Shown here piece by piece: positions 9,601 to 17,672 of a stretch of DNA of 60,237 bases. The position numbers and the translations under genes were made by a program. Source of the DNA: Alphaproteobacteria bacterium (GTDB lineage Bacteria > Pseudomonadota > Alphaproteobacteria > RF32 > CAG-239); contig JAFUEX010000002.1 in assembly GCA_017470165.1 (NCBI GenBank), positions 1 to 60,237 on the forward strand, written 5' to 3'. The notes beneath the pieces were generated by a model that saw nothing but the letters and a program-made list of their open reading frames with translations, did no database searches and was not told the origin of the DNA. How positions within the stretch are numbered: position 1 is the first letter of the stretch; every line of letters begins with the position of its first letter.

Positions 9601-10044
9601 TCCGGCTTCAATTGGAAAACGCTTGAGAATTTCCTGACAAAAACTGTGGATGGTTTGGATTTTGATGCCCTCGGGGGTGTCAAGCAAAACGGCAAATAAG
9701 CGTCTGGCCTGTTCTACCAATTCCACCGAGGGTGATGAGATATCAAGCAGAGATGATAATTGGGAGGATAGCTCGCGGTCATCAATTGAAGCCCATTTGG
9801 CCAAGCGGTCGATAATGCGGTTGTTCATTTCAGAGGCCGCGGCTTTGGTATAGGTAAGGCACAAAATGTGTGCAGGGGAGGCGCCGTTGAGCAGCAGCCG
9901 CAAAACGCGGTCGGATAGAACTTTGGTTTTGCCGGTACCGGCTGAGGCCTCCACCCAAACCGATTGTTGCGGGGAGGCTGCTTGATATTGGCGCTGCGAG
10001 GCCAGTCGGATACGGGTTTGACGTTGGGTGGAAATGTCGTTCAA
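6700..10044 (-). CDS. addA: Double-strand break repair helicase-nuclease AddA (alphaproteobacterial type)
   Basis: This is a UvrD/Rep-type superfamily 1 helicase of about 1114 aa with a C-terminal RecB-like nuclease. Visible motifs are Walker A ASAGTGKT near residue 35, LTYTKAAASEM, the Walker B region IDEAQDTSPQQW, QSIYSFQGAD, VHASKGLQAPVV, and the nuclease core SGQIDRLV..IIDYKTNRP near the C-terminus. With AddB it processes broken ends for RecA loading. The open frame extends to ATG 10074, but I choose TTG 10044: AGGAG lies six bases upstream and the start overlaps the addB stop as TTGA, typical of coupled translation. It is the last gene of the rph-rdgB-addB-addA run. Confidence 0.95.
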   Translation of the reverse strand: MNDISTQRQTRIRLASQRQYQAASPQQSVWVEASAGTGKTKVLSDRVLRLLLNGASPAHILCLTYTKAAASEMNNRIIDRLAKWASIDDRELSSQLSSLLDISSPSVELVEQARRLFAVLLDTPEGIKIQTIHSFCQEILKRFPIEAGISPYFSVIDDRETQEVLQKIKQDILSGHITTPAIRQALSYLTEHSSETAFPKILASITTNCSMLNNYFAAFPNIEAALQNINHQLHLTDDTSSETVIAAFWQNVSLDDFTTLIAALQAGTLVSQTNASLLASALRSRDFAAVTQVLLNKDHSLNQKLLVKKSIGKFPSAPEIYQNICSQLIDSLSRLRDIDLRDSTIAVLNLASELLSRYDHYKFIHSQLDYNDLIVKTDRLLANSSDAAWVLYKLDGGIDHILIDEAQDTSPQQWSIIRSLASEFFAGMGAKNSAPTIFAVGDRKQSIYSFQGADVAEFEKMHAHFAATAPQFQTINMEVSFRSTSAILDMVNTTFSRLPAACGVVATGDNIRHEPSRIGEGGHIEIWPVTYPLNDTTDDDVWYPPIERHPSQSASSLLAQKIAETIRSKVDSGERKANGEPLHYRDFLILVQRRNSFVEEMVRALKNAQVSVTGIDKINLNDQIAINDLLAAANFVLLPQNDLNLACLLKSPLFSLDDDDLFTLCYNRAPLTLWERLCSNPNYIATADQLRSLLKLGKQSRPFEFFNHILTAMNGRGKFVSRLSIECEDAIDEFINLTLSFEQDHTPSLQLFVDWMQSGDPEIKRNLEQTDFDAVRIMTVHASKGLQAPVVILPDTLRLKKLKQDARWLRDNSQIFYPLNKNYYNSACQTIQSSDQAASLEEYHRLLYVALTRAGEQLYICGYSNSNAPNDDSWYNLCRSALAQIASADEQGVIRYHINSLTPSLASQKKAPIEAPVTLPVWLKSPAPQESPLAKPLTPSHQDEAQQGASSPLSQTDSTRLYSRGLIIHKLLQFIPANSPDKREDAIRAYLKTQAAEFSAAEQDKIFTEVTALISSPQFAPLFSPSSVAEVSVMGLVDDRIISGQIDRLVITEDKVMIIDYKTNRPAASALNEVPTAYLKQMRAYRSLIARLYPTKQIETYILWTNTSHIMKID

Positions 10045-12926
10045 TTGTCTTCTCCTTGAGATGAAACAGACCATTCTTTTACTCTGGCTAAATGCTCATA
10101 ATCGGAGTATTCCGGCAGATGTTTGGGGTTGGGACGGCTCAGATATCCAGTTTCGGGGAAAGAAAACAGATTGATAATGGTGAGAATTTGGTCACGGGTT
10201 TTTTGTAAAATCGTGTTGATTTCGCTATCGATAACGATGGTTTTGTCGTTTAACTTCCAGTACATCAGCGAGTTAATTTCACCGGAGGACAGGCTTTCAA
10301 AACCGCCGGCATCGGCAATCAGCGCTTCTATCGGCAGTTGCGGCGCGTAACCGCCTTTGACCTCTTTGATTTGACGGGCGCGGCCGGTTTTGTAGTCGAT
10401 TATGTTATAACTGCCGAGCACCGTGCGGTCAATGCGGTCGGCTTTGGCATAAATTTCAAATCTTCCCATCGGGGTGTTATCAAAATACATATGCCCCCAA
10501 ACTTCGCTGTATATGCGGCTGATTTGTGAGCGGTAGTCTTTTTCAATGGTTAGTATCCAGTCGATAATTTGCTGATAACGCGGCAGCCAAAACGCCAACT
10601 TGTCTTTGGTTATGTCGTCGCAAAGAAATGCCTTTTGCCCCATAGTGATGAGGATTTGACGAGCATCATCAGGCAAATGTTCGGGGTAAGTGCGGGCAAA
10701 CTCATCAAGAATGTTGTGGACGATGTTGCCAAAGTCGGCCGCGGTTAATTCGGCGTTGAGTTCGCCTAACGGTTTGAGCTTGAGGATGTATTCGGCAAAG
10801 ACACTATAGGGGTCGCGCAACAATTTTTCAAAAGCACTGGCCGAAAGTTTTACCGGTCGGGCGCTGACCGGCGGATGTGGCGCGGGAGGTGATATTTTGA
10901 CATAAGTGTTCGGAGTGTCCAGCAGGTGCCCGAGTTTTAGAGGTAACGGCGCGTTGAGTTGTTGCGGACTGAGGCCGCCGGCCTGCAACACGGTGGTAAG
11001 ACGCATAAGCCAGCGTGATTTGACGGTTTGGGCGCCGTCGGACATTTGACTGCGAGTGATGTACACTTCGGGAGCACCCAACAGACCGGCGAAATCTAAT
11101 GCGGTAACGCCGATTTGCTGTTCGGGCAGATTGAGACCGAAATCGCGTTTCATCGGGCGCGACATCCAAGGGTCGGATGGAGCAGAGGCCGGCCATATCC
11201 CCTCGTTGCAGCTCCCGATAATGATGGTATCGTAGTGATTGAGGCGAGCTTCAAGCGGCCCCAATATTTTGATGCGAGGATGACTGAAAGCGGTGCTGCG
11301 AACCATAATGCCGCTCATCAATGCCTCAAACAGCTCAAGATATTCCGCAGGGTTGATGTTGCCGATGACGGACGCGTTGTCAAGCAGGGAAGAAACAAAA
11401 TCGGCGGCAGCTGCTCCATCGTCACCTTCCCACAGCAAGGTGCTGCCATCAATTGTGTCGGTTGAGCTTAAATCTTCGGCAAGACGGAGATGAGTTTGGA
11501 ACAAGTCGGCAAAATCGGCCTGAGGCTGCTGACACAATTCTACCAGAGGATTAAGCGCAGAGTTTATGGCATCAAGAAAATGCTGAGCTTCGGTATCAGC
11601 TTGTTTTTCCCGCATAAGGTTTTTGTCAACACGTTCGGCCATGGCAGCGGCCAATTCTTGCGATAGATGAGCGGAGAGGAGCGAGTGTTTTATCAGGCTC
11701 AGTATCTCAGGTTTTGAATCGCGGTTAAGGCAGGTTTCAGCGATGCTGCGCATAAAAATACCCCACGAAGTTTGTGCAAGCGGAACGCCGGCCGAATCGT
11801 CAATAGTGATGCCCCAGCGTTCAAGTTCGCCGGAGACGCGACGCGCCAGATTGCGATCGGGGGTTACCAGCGCGATGGTGCGGGCAGGAGTTTCCAAAGT
11901 TTGCCGCAACAAAACAGCAATTGCCACTGCTTCTTCGCGGATGGACGGACATTCAATCAGATGGATGTTGTCAAGGCATTCATTCGAGATACGGCCATCA
12001 AGTTGCCGCCAAATGTGCGAAGTGGAGGCCGGTCGCATAATCTCGCTGATAAGTTTTTCGCGCAAGGGAGCTGCAGGTGGGGTGAGGTCTGTGATTTGTT
12101 CGCGCTTGAGCTCCAAAAAATCCAGCAGTTGTTTAAGTTCAAACTGAGGATGGGTTTCGTCAATTTGCTGCCATGAGGCCTCATCAAGCAGTTTATCTAA
12201 TCCGGCAAGGTAAACTTCGCCTAAAGGCAGAGACAAGATGGTTTTGAGAAGATTTTTCATTGCCGGAGAAACTGCGGTAGTGCCGGCGATGATAATTTTT
12301 TTATCCGGCGGTGAATTTTGCCAAAGCTCGCTTTGTTTGTTCATCATAATGTTGCGGCGAGTTTGGGCATCAATGCAAAAGCGTTCTTGTAGAATATTCG
12401 GCCAATAAGCGGTGATAATGCTGAGAAATTTGAGGGTTTCTTGCCAGTGAGATGCATATTCTAAAGGAACAAGCCGGTCAAGCGTGTCCCAATTGAGGCC
12501 TTGTAAAGACACCTCATCAAGCAGTGTGCCAAGCTCTTGCGCCAAATGACAGGATTGGGCCAGAGAAATCTGTTTGATGCCAAACTCCAAAGGGCGTCCG
12601 GCAATCAATTTCATCAACAAAAGTGTACGCTCCAAAGGAGAAATGACCGGTGGAATTTGTAAAAATTCTTCGGCGAGCTGCGGAGAAAAAAATAACATTT
12701 CGTCTTCGCGGATATCACCAATGGCGCGCATTTGCGGTAGCAGGGTCGGGTTCATACCGTTGAGGCGGACAAAAGCCTCAGAAAGTGAGCGGCAAGCACG
12801 GCGATTGGGAAGCAAAATCAGAGCTTCGGACAAAGCCAAAGGATTGGCGGCATAATCGTCCAGCAGTTTTTGCGCCAGAGTTTCAACAAAATTGTTGGAT
12901 ACGGAAATGTTATAGATTTCAGACAT
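10041..12926 (-). CDS. addB: Double-strand break repair protein AddB
   Basis: This is a 961-aa partner of AddA. The N-terminus carries ALILLPNRRACRSLSEAF, the degenerate helicase-like region of alphaproteobacterial AddB. The C-terminus has a RecB-type nuclease motif, AKADRIDR..YNIIDYKTGRA, followed by GYAPQLPIEALI, a Q-loop typical of these nucleases. It overlaps rdgB by 8 bp upstream and addA by 4 bp downstream, so the four genes are translationally coupled. Length is normal for the family. Confidence 0.95.
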   Translation of the reverse strand: MSEIYNISVSNNFVETLAQKLLDDYAANPLALSEALILLPNRRACRSLSEAFVRLNGMNPTLLPQMRAIGDIREDEMLFFSPQLAEEFLQIPPVISPLERTLLLMKLIAGRPLEFGIKQISLAQSCHLAQELGTLLDEVSLQGLNWDTLDRLVPLEYASHWQETLKFLSIITAYWPNILQERFCIDAQTRRNIMMNKQSELWQNSPPDKKIIIAGTTAVSPAMKNLLKTILSLPLGEVYLAGLDKLLDEASWQQIDETHPQFELKQLLDFLELKREQITDLTPPAAPLREKLISEIMRPASTSHIWRQLDGRISNECLDNIHLIECPSIREEAVAIAVLLRQTLETPARTIALVTPDRNLARRVSGELERWGITIDDSAGVPLAQTSWGIFMRSIAETCLNRDSKPEILSLIKHSLLSAHLSQELAAAMAERVDKNLMREKQADTEAQHFLDAINSALNPLVELCQQPQADFADLFQTHLRLAEDLSSTDTIDGSTLLWEGDDGAAAADFVSSLLDNASVIGNINPAEYLELFEALMSGIMVRSTAFSHPRIKILGPLEARLNHYDTIIIGSCNEGIWPASAPSDPWMSRPMKRDFGLNLPEQQIGVTALDFAGLLGAPEVYITRSQMSDGAQTVKSRWLMRLTTVLQAGGLSPQQLNAPLPLKLGHLLDTPNTYVKISPPAPHPPVSARPVKLSASAFEKLLRDPYSVFAEYILKLKPLGELNAELTAADFGNIVHNILDEFARTYPEHLPDDARQILITMGQKAFLCDDITKDKLAFWLPRYQQIIDWILTIEKDYRSQISRIYSEVWGHMYFDNTPMGRFEIYAKADRIDRTVLGSYNIIDYKTGRARQIKEVKGGYAPQLPIEALIADAGGFESLSSGEINSLMYWKLNDKTIVIDSEINTILQKTRDQILTIINLFSFPETGYLSRPNPKHLPEYSDYEHLARVKEWSVSSQGEDN

Positions 12927-13506
12927 TAAATTCCTGCTCTAAGAACAAGCGTAAGGCGCATCCACGATGGGAGACGGCCGATTTTTCACTATCGGTCATT
13001 TCGGCAAAAGTTTTGGTCGAGCCTTCAGGAACGAACACCGGATCATAGCCGAATCCGCCATCGCCCCGCCGGTTCTTGATGATGCGCCCGTTGACGCGGC
13101 CTTCATAAAAACGAATGGGTTGTTGCGGAATTTTGAGTGCCAATACGCAAGAAAAATGGGCGCTCCAGTCAGTGTTTCCGGTTGATTCCAACTCCGAGAG
13201 CAATTTGCTTATGCCTAAATCAAAGTTGCGATTGGGGGCATAACGGGCAGAATATACTCCGGGGGCGCCGTTCAAGGCATCAACACACAAGCCGGAATCG
13301 TCAGCCATACAAGGGCGAGCGGAGAGGGCGGCCAAGGCCTCGGCTTTGAGCGCAGCATTTTCGGCAAAAGTGGTGCCGGTCTCTTCTACGTCGGGTAAAT
13401 TGAGTTCGGCGGCAGAATAAATTGTTACACCAAAAGGCGACAGCAGTTGTTTAAATTCGTTTATTTTGCCTTGATTGTGCGAGGCGATAATCAGTTCTTT
13501 TATCAT
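12919..13506 (-). CDS. rdgB: RdgB/HAM1 non-canonical purine NTP pyrophosphatase
   Basis: The 195-aa protein hydrolyses dITP, XTP and similar nucleotides to monophosphates, keeping damaged purines out of DNA. It shows the N-terminal SHNQGKINEF (substrate loop), the catalytic ADDSGLCVDAL, the GAPGVYSARY motif and the C-terminal FGYDPVFVPEGS..FAEM..EKSAVSHRG. It overlaps rph by the classic ATGA and addB by 8 bp. The rph-rdgB pairing is common in proteobacteria; coupling to addBA puts nucleotide sanitation and break repair in one message. Confidence 0.97.
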   Translation of the reverse strand: MIKELIIASHNQGKINEFKQLLSPFGVTIYSAAELNLPDVEETGTTFAENAALKAEALAALSARPCMADDSGLCVDALNGAPGVYSARYAPNRNFDLGISKLLSELESTGNTDWSAHFSCVLALKIPQQPIRFYEGRVNGRIIKNRRGDGGFGYDPVFVPEGSTKTFAEMTDSEKSAVSHRGCALRLFLEQEFNV

Positions 13507-14210
13507 AATAACACCTCTTTTTGACGGGCGATGATTTGGCGGATGCCGAGTTGGCCGAGTTCGAACAAGTCATCAAATTGTTCGCGAGTGAAAGGCAGGC
13601 CTTCGGCGGTGCCCTGAATCTCGATAATTTTGGCACTTTCGGTCATTACAAAGTTCATATCAACCTGCGAAGTTGAGTCTTCTGTGTAGTCGACATCAAG
13701 AACCGCCTCATTGTTGCAAATGTCACAGGAGACTGCCGCGACAAATTCACGAATGGGATTTTGTTGCAATTTGCCTTCGGCGAGCAGCTTTTTTATCGCC
13801 AGATACAAAGCGATAAACCCGCCGGAAATTGAGGCCACACGGGTACCGCCGTCGGCTTGGATGACATCACAATCGATGGTGATGCATATCTCGGGCATCT
13901 TTTCCAAATCGAGTACGGCGCGCAGGCTGCGGCCGATAAGACGTTGGATTTCCTGAGTGCGGCCGGAGGACTTTTTGACCTCGCGGGTGATGCGGGTTTG
14001 GGTAGAGCGCGGCAACATTGCATATTCGGCCGTGAGCCAGCCCTTGTTTTCGCCCTTGAGCCAAGATGGAACTTTTTCGTCAACAGTGGCAGTGCATATA
14101 ACGTGAGTGTTGCCGTATTTAACCAGACATGACCCTTCGGCATAAGGATTAAACGAAGGGATGAACTCAATATCGCGCAACTGATTATTAAGACGATTGG
14201 CTTTTCGCAT
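13503..14210 (-). CDS. rph: Ribonuclease PH
   Basis: The 235-aa phosphorolytic 3'-5' exoribonuclease trims tRNA 3' ends. Family motifs include FNPYAEGSCLVKYGNTHVIC, the phosphate-binding SSGRTQEIQRLIGRSLRA, IDCDVIQADGGTR, and VDYTEDSTSQVDMNFV. It is the first gene of the leftward operon with rdgB, addB and addA, and lies 33 bp downstream of the glycogen synthase stop on the same strand, so read-through from that gene is possible. Confidence 0.97.
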   Translation of the reverse strand: MRKANRLNNQLRDIEFIPSFNPYAEGSCLVKYGNTHVICTATVDEKVPSWLKGENKGWLTAEYAMLPRSTQTRITREVKKSSGRTQEIQRLIGRSLRAVLDLEKMPEICITIDCDVIQADGGTRVASISGGFIALYLAIKKLLAEGKLQQNPIREFVAAVSCDICNNEAVLDVDYTEDSTSQVDMNFVMTESAKIIEIQGTAEGLPFTREQFDDLFELGQLGIRQIIARQKEVLL

Positions 14211-14243
14211 AGTGTGTTATCCTTAAAATTAAGATGTCAAAAA

Positions 14244-16277
14244 CTATAAATGACCGGTTTTGAGCAGCGAGTAATACTTTTCCAACGAGCCGTCGGCAAC
14301 ATCCCAGCTAAAATCTTTTTGCATGGCGTGCCGCTGCATTTCGGAAATGAGATTGGGCATTTCGTAAAAGGTAAGCAGAGCATTTTCCAAGGTCTCGTTG
14401 TAGGCATTAATATTGTTCTTGAGACGGCGAGCAGTGATGTTGTTGCCATAAACATGGCGACCTTCGCTGAAAAATACCTCGGTGCGAAAACCGTCAATAT
14501 GGTCGTCAATAGTATCAACCAAGCCTCCGGTGGACATAGCAATCGGCAGGCTGCCCTTGGCCAAAGCCTCCATTTGGGTGAGGCCGCAAGGTTCAAACCG
14601 ACAAGGCATAAGGTAGAAATCGGCTGCCAATTGCACCGCATAGGCAAATTGATCGCGATAGCCGTGAAAAACAAAGATACGCGCTCCTGCTTGCGGATTG
14701 ATTTTGGTTACGGTGTCTTTGAGGCGCTGCAAATCTCGGAACAATTCAATGTTGCCGGCGCCGCCGAGTACAAAAATCGGCATTTCCAAATCATCGGCAG
14801 AATATTTTTGCACAAAGTTGAGAATGGATTGTGCGGCAATGTCATATCCCTTTTGCTCGACCAAACGCGAGGTGGCGCAAACTACAGGAATGGAAGCAGC
14901 CTTGGGCAGACAATCGGAAATATCGGCAAAACGATAGGTGTCAATCAAGGGAATGATTTTGTCTTTGTATGATTTGTCTTTGGCAATGTGCGACACCAGT
15001 TTGATAAACTCGATTTTGTTGTGCAGTTTGTCGTTAAGGTCGGTTTCGTTATAGGTTTTGAATTCGGTCTCGCCAAAATATTCATTGATGCAACGTATTT
15101 TGTCGGCGTTGGGCGAAATAAGCTGTTTGTTATAGCCGTTGACAATTCCCAAAAAGGTGCAATGGTCTTTGCGGATTTTCAAAATATCGCGGAAATCATA
15201 ACCGAATCCGAGTTCTTTGGACACTTCTTCCATATAGTTTTTGGAAACGGTAACCACGCGGTCAGCCAAATGAAAATTGCAAGAGGCCTGATTGTAGCAA
15301 TCGTGGACAATAAGCGTGTTAAAGGCGCGACGATTGGAGTTCTTGACCGCCTTAGCGTTTTTGAAAATATAAGCCGTGTGTTCGCCATACAGCGAGTTGA
15401 GAATGCGCGCGGTGTTATCATAGTCCCAACCCTGATACCCCAAATGATGAGCGATATGAACAACCGGTAACGAGCGCAGGGCGTCGGAGGTTTCTTCATC
15501 CATTTGCCCTTTTTCGGACATGGCCAGCGGTAAATATTTGGTGAGGCCGGAGATGGTTCCGCTGTGCCAATCGTTGGCGATAATAACATTGGGATAGTCA
15601 GATGTGCCCAAAAAATGCAACAGCAGAGTGTAAACCGCTTTGGAAAAGAAAGCAAAACGCTCAACCTCGTTGACGTTGTGCTCATTGAGGATGTAGCAAC
15701 CGTCTTGAGCTGGAGGGTTCTTTTTGGAAGGGTTGATGCTGAAAAAGTGCTCGTTTTTAAGGAAAATATAGGGGGTGTTTTCGTGGAATCCGGTATAAAC
15801 CTCGACAGGATAGTCGGTGAAGGTTTGGCAGTCGGCATCGCTGATAAAAGGGACGGTGAGCAGAGCGCGGCGCTTAAGAGTGATGTCGCAATGCTCGGCG
15901 CCATGATAGATGTGACCGTCAAATTCGGCTTTTTTCTTGCCGGTATTGCCGATGTACATCGGGGTGACTACCCGCAAAGTTTCACCTTGGGACGAATGGT
16001 GTAAGTTAAAAATATCCGGCAGTTCAGAGGCAATCATCCCCAATCCGCCGGCTTTCATAAAGGTTGCAGTTTCGGCGGAGAGCATCCATCCGTTGATGCG
16101 TTCTATCGGATGCCACGGGTTGCGGCCGAATACCTGACTGCGACCGGAATTCTGAATTTCTAAGGTGCGGGGAGTGGACGGCACCTGATAACTTAAGGAA
16201 AATTTCTTTTTGTTAAATGTAGAAGGAAGAAAAGTTGTACTTTGCAGAATATCGGAACTGATTTTGGGTTTAGACAT
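14244..16277 (-). CDS. glgA: Glycogen/starch synthase (GT5), extended
   Basis: The 677-aa protein would build alpha-1,4-glucan from ADP- or UDP-glucose. Motifs are KAGGLGMIASELP (nucleotide-sugar loop, near residue 75), NDWHSG, SRLVEQKGYDI, and the C-terminal PCRFEPCGLTQMEAL..STGGLVDTIDD loop. It is about 180 residues longer than typical GlgA, with an N-terminal extension and insertions in the first half. No glgB, glgC or glgP is nearby, so it may act alone on a host- or cell-derived pathway outside the window. The start 16277 has only a weak AAAGA upstream. Confidence 0.88.
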   Translation of the reverse strand: MSKPKISSDILQSTTFLPSTFNKKKFSLSYQVPSTPRTLEIQNSGRSQVFGRNPWHPIERINGWMLSAETATFMKAGGLGMIASELPDIFNLHHSSQGETLRVVTPMYIGNTGKKKAEFDGHIYHGAEHCDITLKRRALLTVPFISDADCQTFTDYPVEVYTGFHENTPYIFLKNEHFFSINPSKKNPPAQDGCYILNEHNVNEVERFAFFSKAVYTLLLHFLGTSDYPNVIIANDWHSGTISGLTKYLPLAMSEKGQMDEETSDALRSLPVVHIAHHLGYQGWDYDNTARILNSLYGEHTAYIFKNAKAVKNSNRRAFNTLIVHDCYNQASCNFHLADRVVTVSKNYMEEVSKELGFGYDFRDILKIRKDHCTFLGIVNGYNKQLISPNADKIRCINEYFGETEFKTYNETDLNDKLHNKIEFIKLVSHIAKDKSYKDKIIPLIDTYRFADISDCLPKAASIPVVCATSRLVEQKGYDIAAQSILNFVQKYSADDLEMPIFVLGGAGNIELFRDLQRLKDTVTKINPQAGARIFVFHGYRDQFAYAVQLAADFYLMPCRFEPCGLTQMEALAKGSLPIAMSTGGLVDTIDDHIDGFRTEVFFSEGRHVYGNNITARRLKNNINAYNETLENALLTFYEMPNLISEMQRHAMQKDFSWDVADGSLEKYYSLLKTGHL

Positions 16278-16315
16278 ATATTTTTATCTTTCATGGCGGA
16301 GCGGTTAAAACACTC

Positions 16316-16344
16316 TTGACTTGTCACATTTTAACCACTAAATA
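16316..16344 (+). promoter_or_regulatory. Promoter of grpE
   Basis: TTGACT (16316-16321) and TAAATA (16339-16344) are separated by 17 bp. The CTTGAC form of the -35 also resembles alphaproteobacterial heat-shock promoters, though no good sigma-32 -10 box is seen at shorter spacing. Confidence 0.6.
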
Positions 16345-16397
16345 TTTAGTATATGAACACAATATAAATGGTTTCTAAAATAATTTAAAGAGAAAAA

Positions 16398-16973
16398 ATG
16401 ATGAATAAAGGCAAAAAATTTAGCGATGAAACGCAAAAAGATGATTTTGAGGACTGCGATAACCATCTGGAGGTTTCGGCAGATGAGGAAAATATTGAAC
16501 AAAGAGAAGAAAAAGAGCTGAATATAGAAGAAGTTATTGCTGAAAATCAAAAACTTAAGGATAGTTTTCTGCGGGCATATGCTGAGGCGGAAAATGTTAA
16601 GAAGCGTTGTCAGCAAGAGATGGAAAAAAGTGTGAAATTTGCAGTGGCGGATTTTGCCAAGAGCCTTTTGAGTGTGGCAGATAATTTGCAACGCGCATTG
16701 GATGCGGCACGGGATAGCTCAAAATCGGAGGAAGACGATGCTTTTCGCAAGGGAATCGAGCTGACCCAGACCGAACTAATGAAAGTGTTTGACAAATTTC
16801 ATATTCATAGGATGGATATCATCGGCAAGGTTTTTGATCCGAATTTTCATCAAGTGGTGCAAGAGGTTGAAGATGTCGGCAAGCCGAGCGGTACTATTGT
16901 GGCCGAAGTGCAGCAAGGGTATATGATATATGACAGAATCTTGCGCGAGGCAATGGTGATAGTGGCCAAATAA
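16398..16973 (+). CDS. grpE: Nucleotide exchange factor GrpE
   Basis: The 191-aa co-chaperone promotes ADP release from DnaK. An acidic disordered N-terminus (residues 1-50) leads into a long coiled coil (ENQKLKDSFLRAYAEAENVKKR) and the C-terminal beta-wing, with FDPNFHQVV and GYMIYDRILREAMVIV. ATG 16398 is followed at once by a second ATG (16401). hrcA and dnaKJ are not in the window. A membrane-protein gene follows after 21 bp and is probably cotranscribed. Confidence 0.96.
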   Translation: MMNKGKKFSDETQKDDFEDCDNHLEVSADEENIEQREEKELNIEEVIAENQKLKDSFLRAYAEAENVKKRCQQEMEKSVKFAVADFAKSLLSVADNLQRALDAARDSSKSEEDDAFRKGIELTQTELMKVFDKFHIHRMDIIGKVFDPNFHQVVQEVEDVGKPSGTIVAEVQQGYMIYDRILREAMVIVAK

Positions 16974-16994
16974 TGCGGAACGCTGTGGGGACAG

Positions 16995-17672
16995 ATGCAT
17001 AAGATAGCCGATAAATTTGTGGAACTGCTTAAGTGGCCGGTGGCGGTGGGATTGTTTTTGTCGCTGCCGGCTTTTATTAAGTCGGTGGATGCTTTTAATT
17101 TGGCAAATATTCGCTATATTGCACTGTTTGCCGGTTTTTTGTTTTTCTTCGTGGCACGCACAATGATGGATGCCTCGGCGCGCACAACGATGGAGGTTTT
17201 GGCCCACGAGATGACGCACGCTTTTTTTGCCGTGCTGACTTTTCACAAAGTTAAAGGGTTGCGGATTAATCCCGATGACTCGGGCGGGAGTATGTCGTTT
17301 GAGGGCGACGGCAATTGGCTGATTATTATTGCTCCGTATTTTTTTCCGTTGCTGGGAATGATTACAATGATAATCATCAGTTTTTATCAGATGTTTGCGC
17401 CGATGAATGTTCTGATTAACGGGGTTTACGGGTTTATGCTGGGATATCATATTGATACGGTGTGTTCGCAGATTCACGAAAAACAGACGGATTTGCCGAA
17501 AGTGGGCTATCCGTTTTGTGCGGTGTTTTTGCCGCCGGCCAATTTTTGGATGGTCGGGTGTATGATGGCGTTTAACTCACGCGGCTGGGAAGGGGTATGG
17601 ATGTATACCGGCCTGATTTGGGATTTGGATAAAAAATATTTGGGTTATTTGTTCAATATGTTGGGATTTTAG
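16995..17672 (+). CDS. M50-like integral membrane metalloprotease candidate (HEMTH)
   Basis: The 225-aa protein has about six hydrophobic segments. The segment after the second membrane span carries HEMTHAFF near residue 71, an HExxH zinc motif placed as in M50B-like peptidases. A clear second zinc ligand motif (N/L-D-G type) is not obvious, so activity is uncertain. Aromatic-rich C-terminal helices follow. It is likely in the grpE transcript and ends in a 4-bp convergent overlap with the Mur-ligase gene. A second HExxH membrane protein lies at 20644; the two share topology but little obvious sequence. Confidence 0.6.
   Translation: MHKIADKFVELLKWPVAVGLFLSLPAFIKSVDAFNLANIRYIALFAGFLFFFVARTMMDASARTTMEVLAHEMTHAFFAVLTFHKVKGLRINPDDSGGSMSFEGDGNWLIIIAPYFFPLLGMITMIIISFYQMFAPMNVLINGVYGFMLGYHIDTVCSQIHEKQTDLPKVGYPFCAVFLPPANFWMVGCMMAFNSRGWEGVWMYTGLIWDLDKKYLGYLFNMLGF

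Noticed and set aside
10044-10074. ATG 10074 as the addA start
   Set aside because: It lies inside addB; TTG 10044 has a strong Shine-Dalgarno and a TTGA overlap with the addB stop.
16776-17477. Minus-strand frame of 233 codons over grpE and the next gene
   Set aside because: His/Gln/Asn-rich shadow of two well-supported genes on the plus strand.
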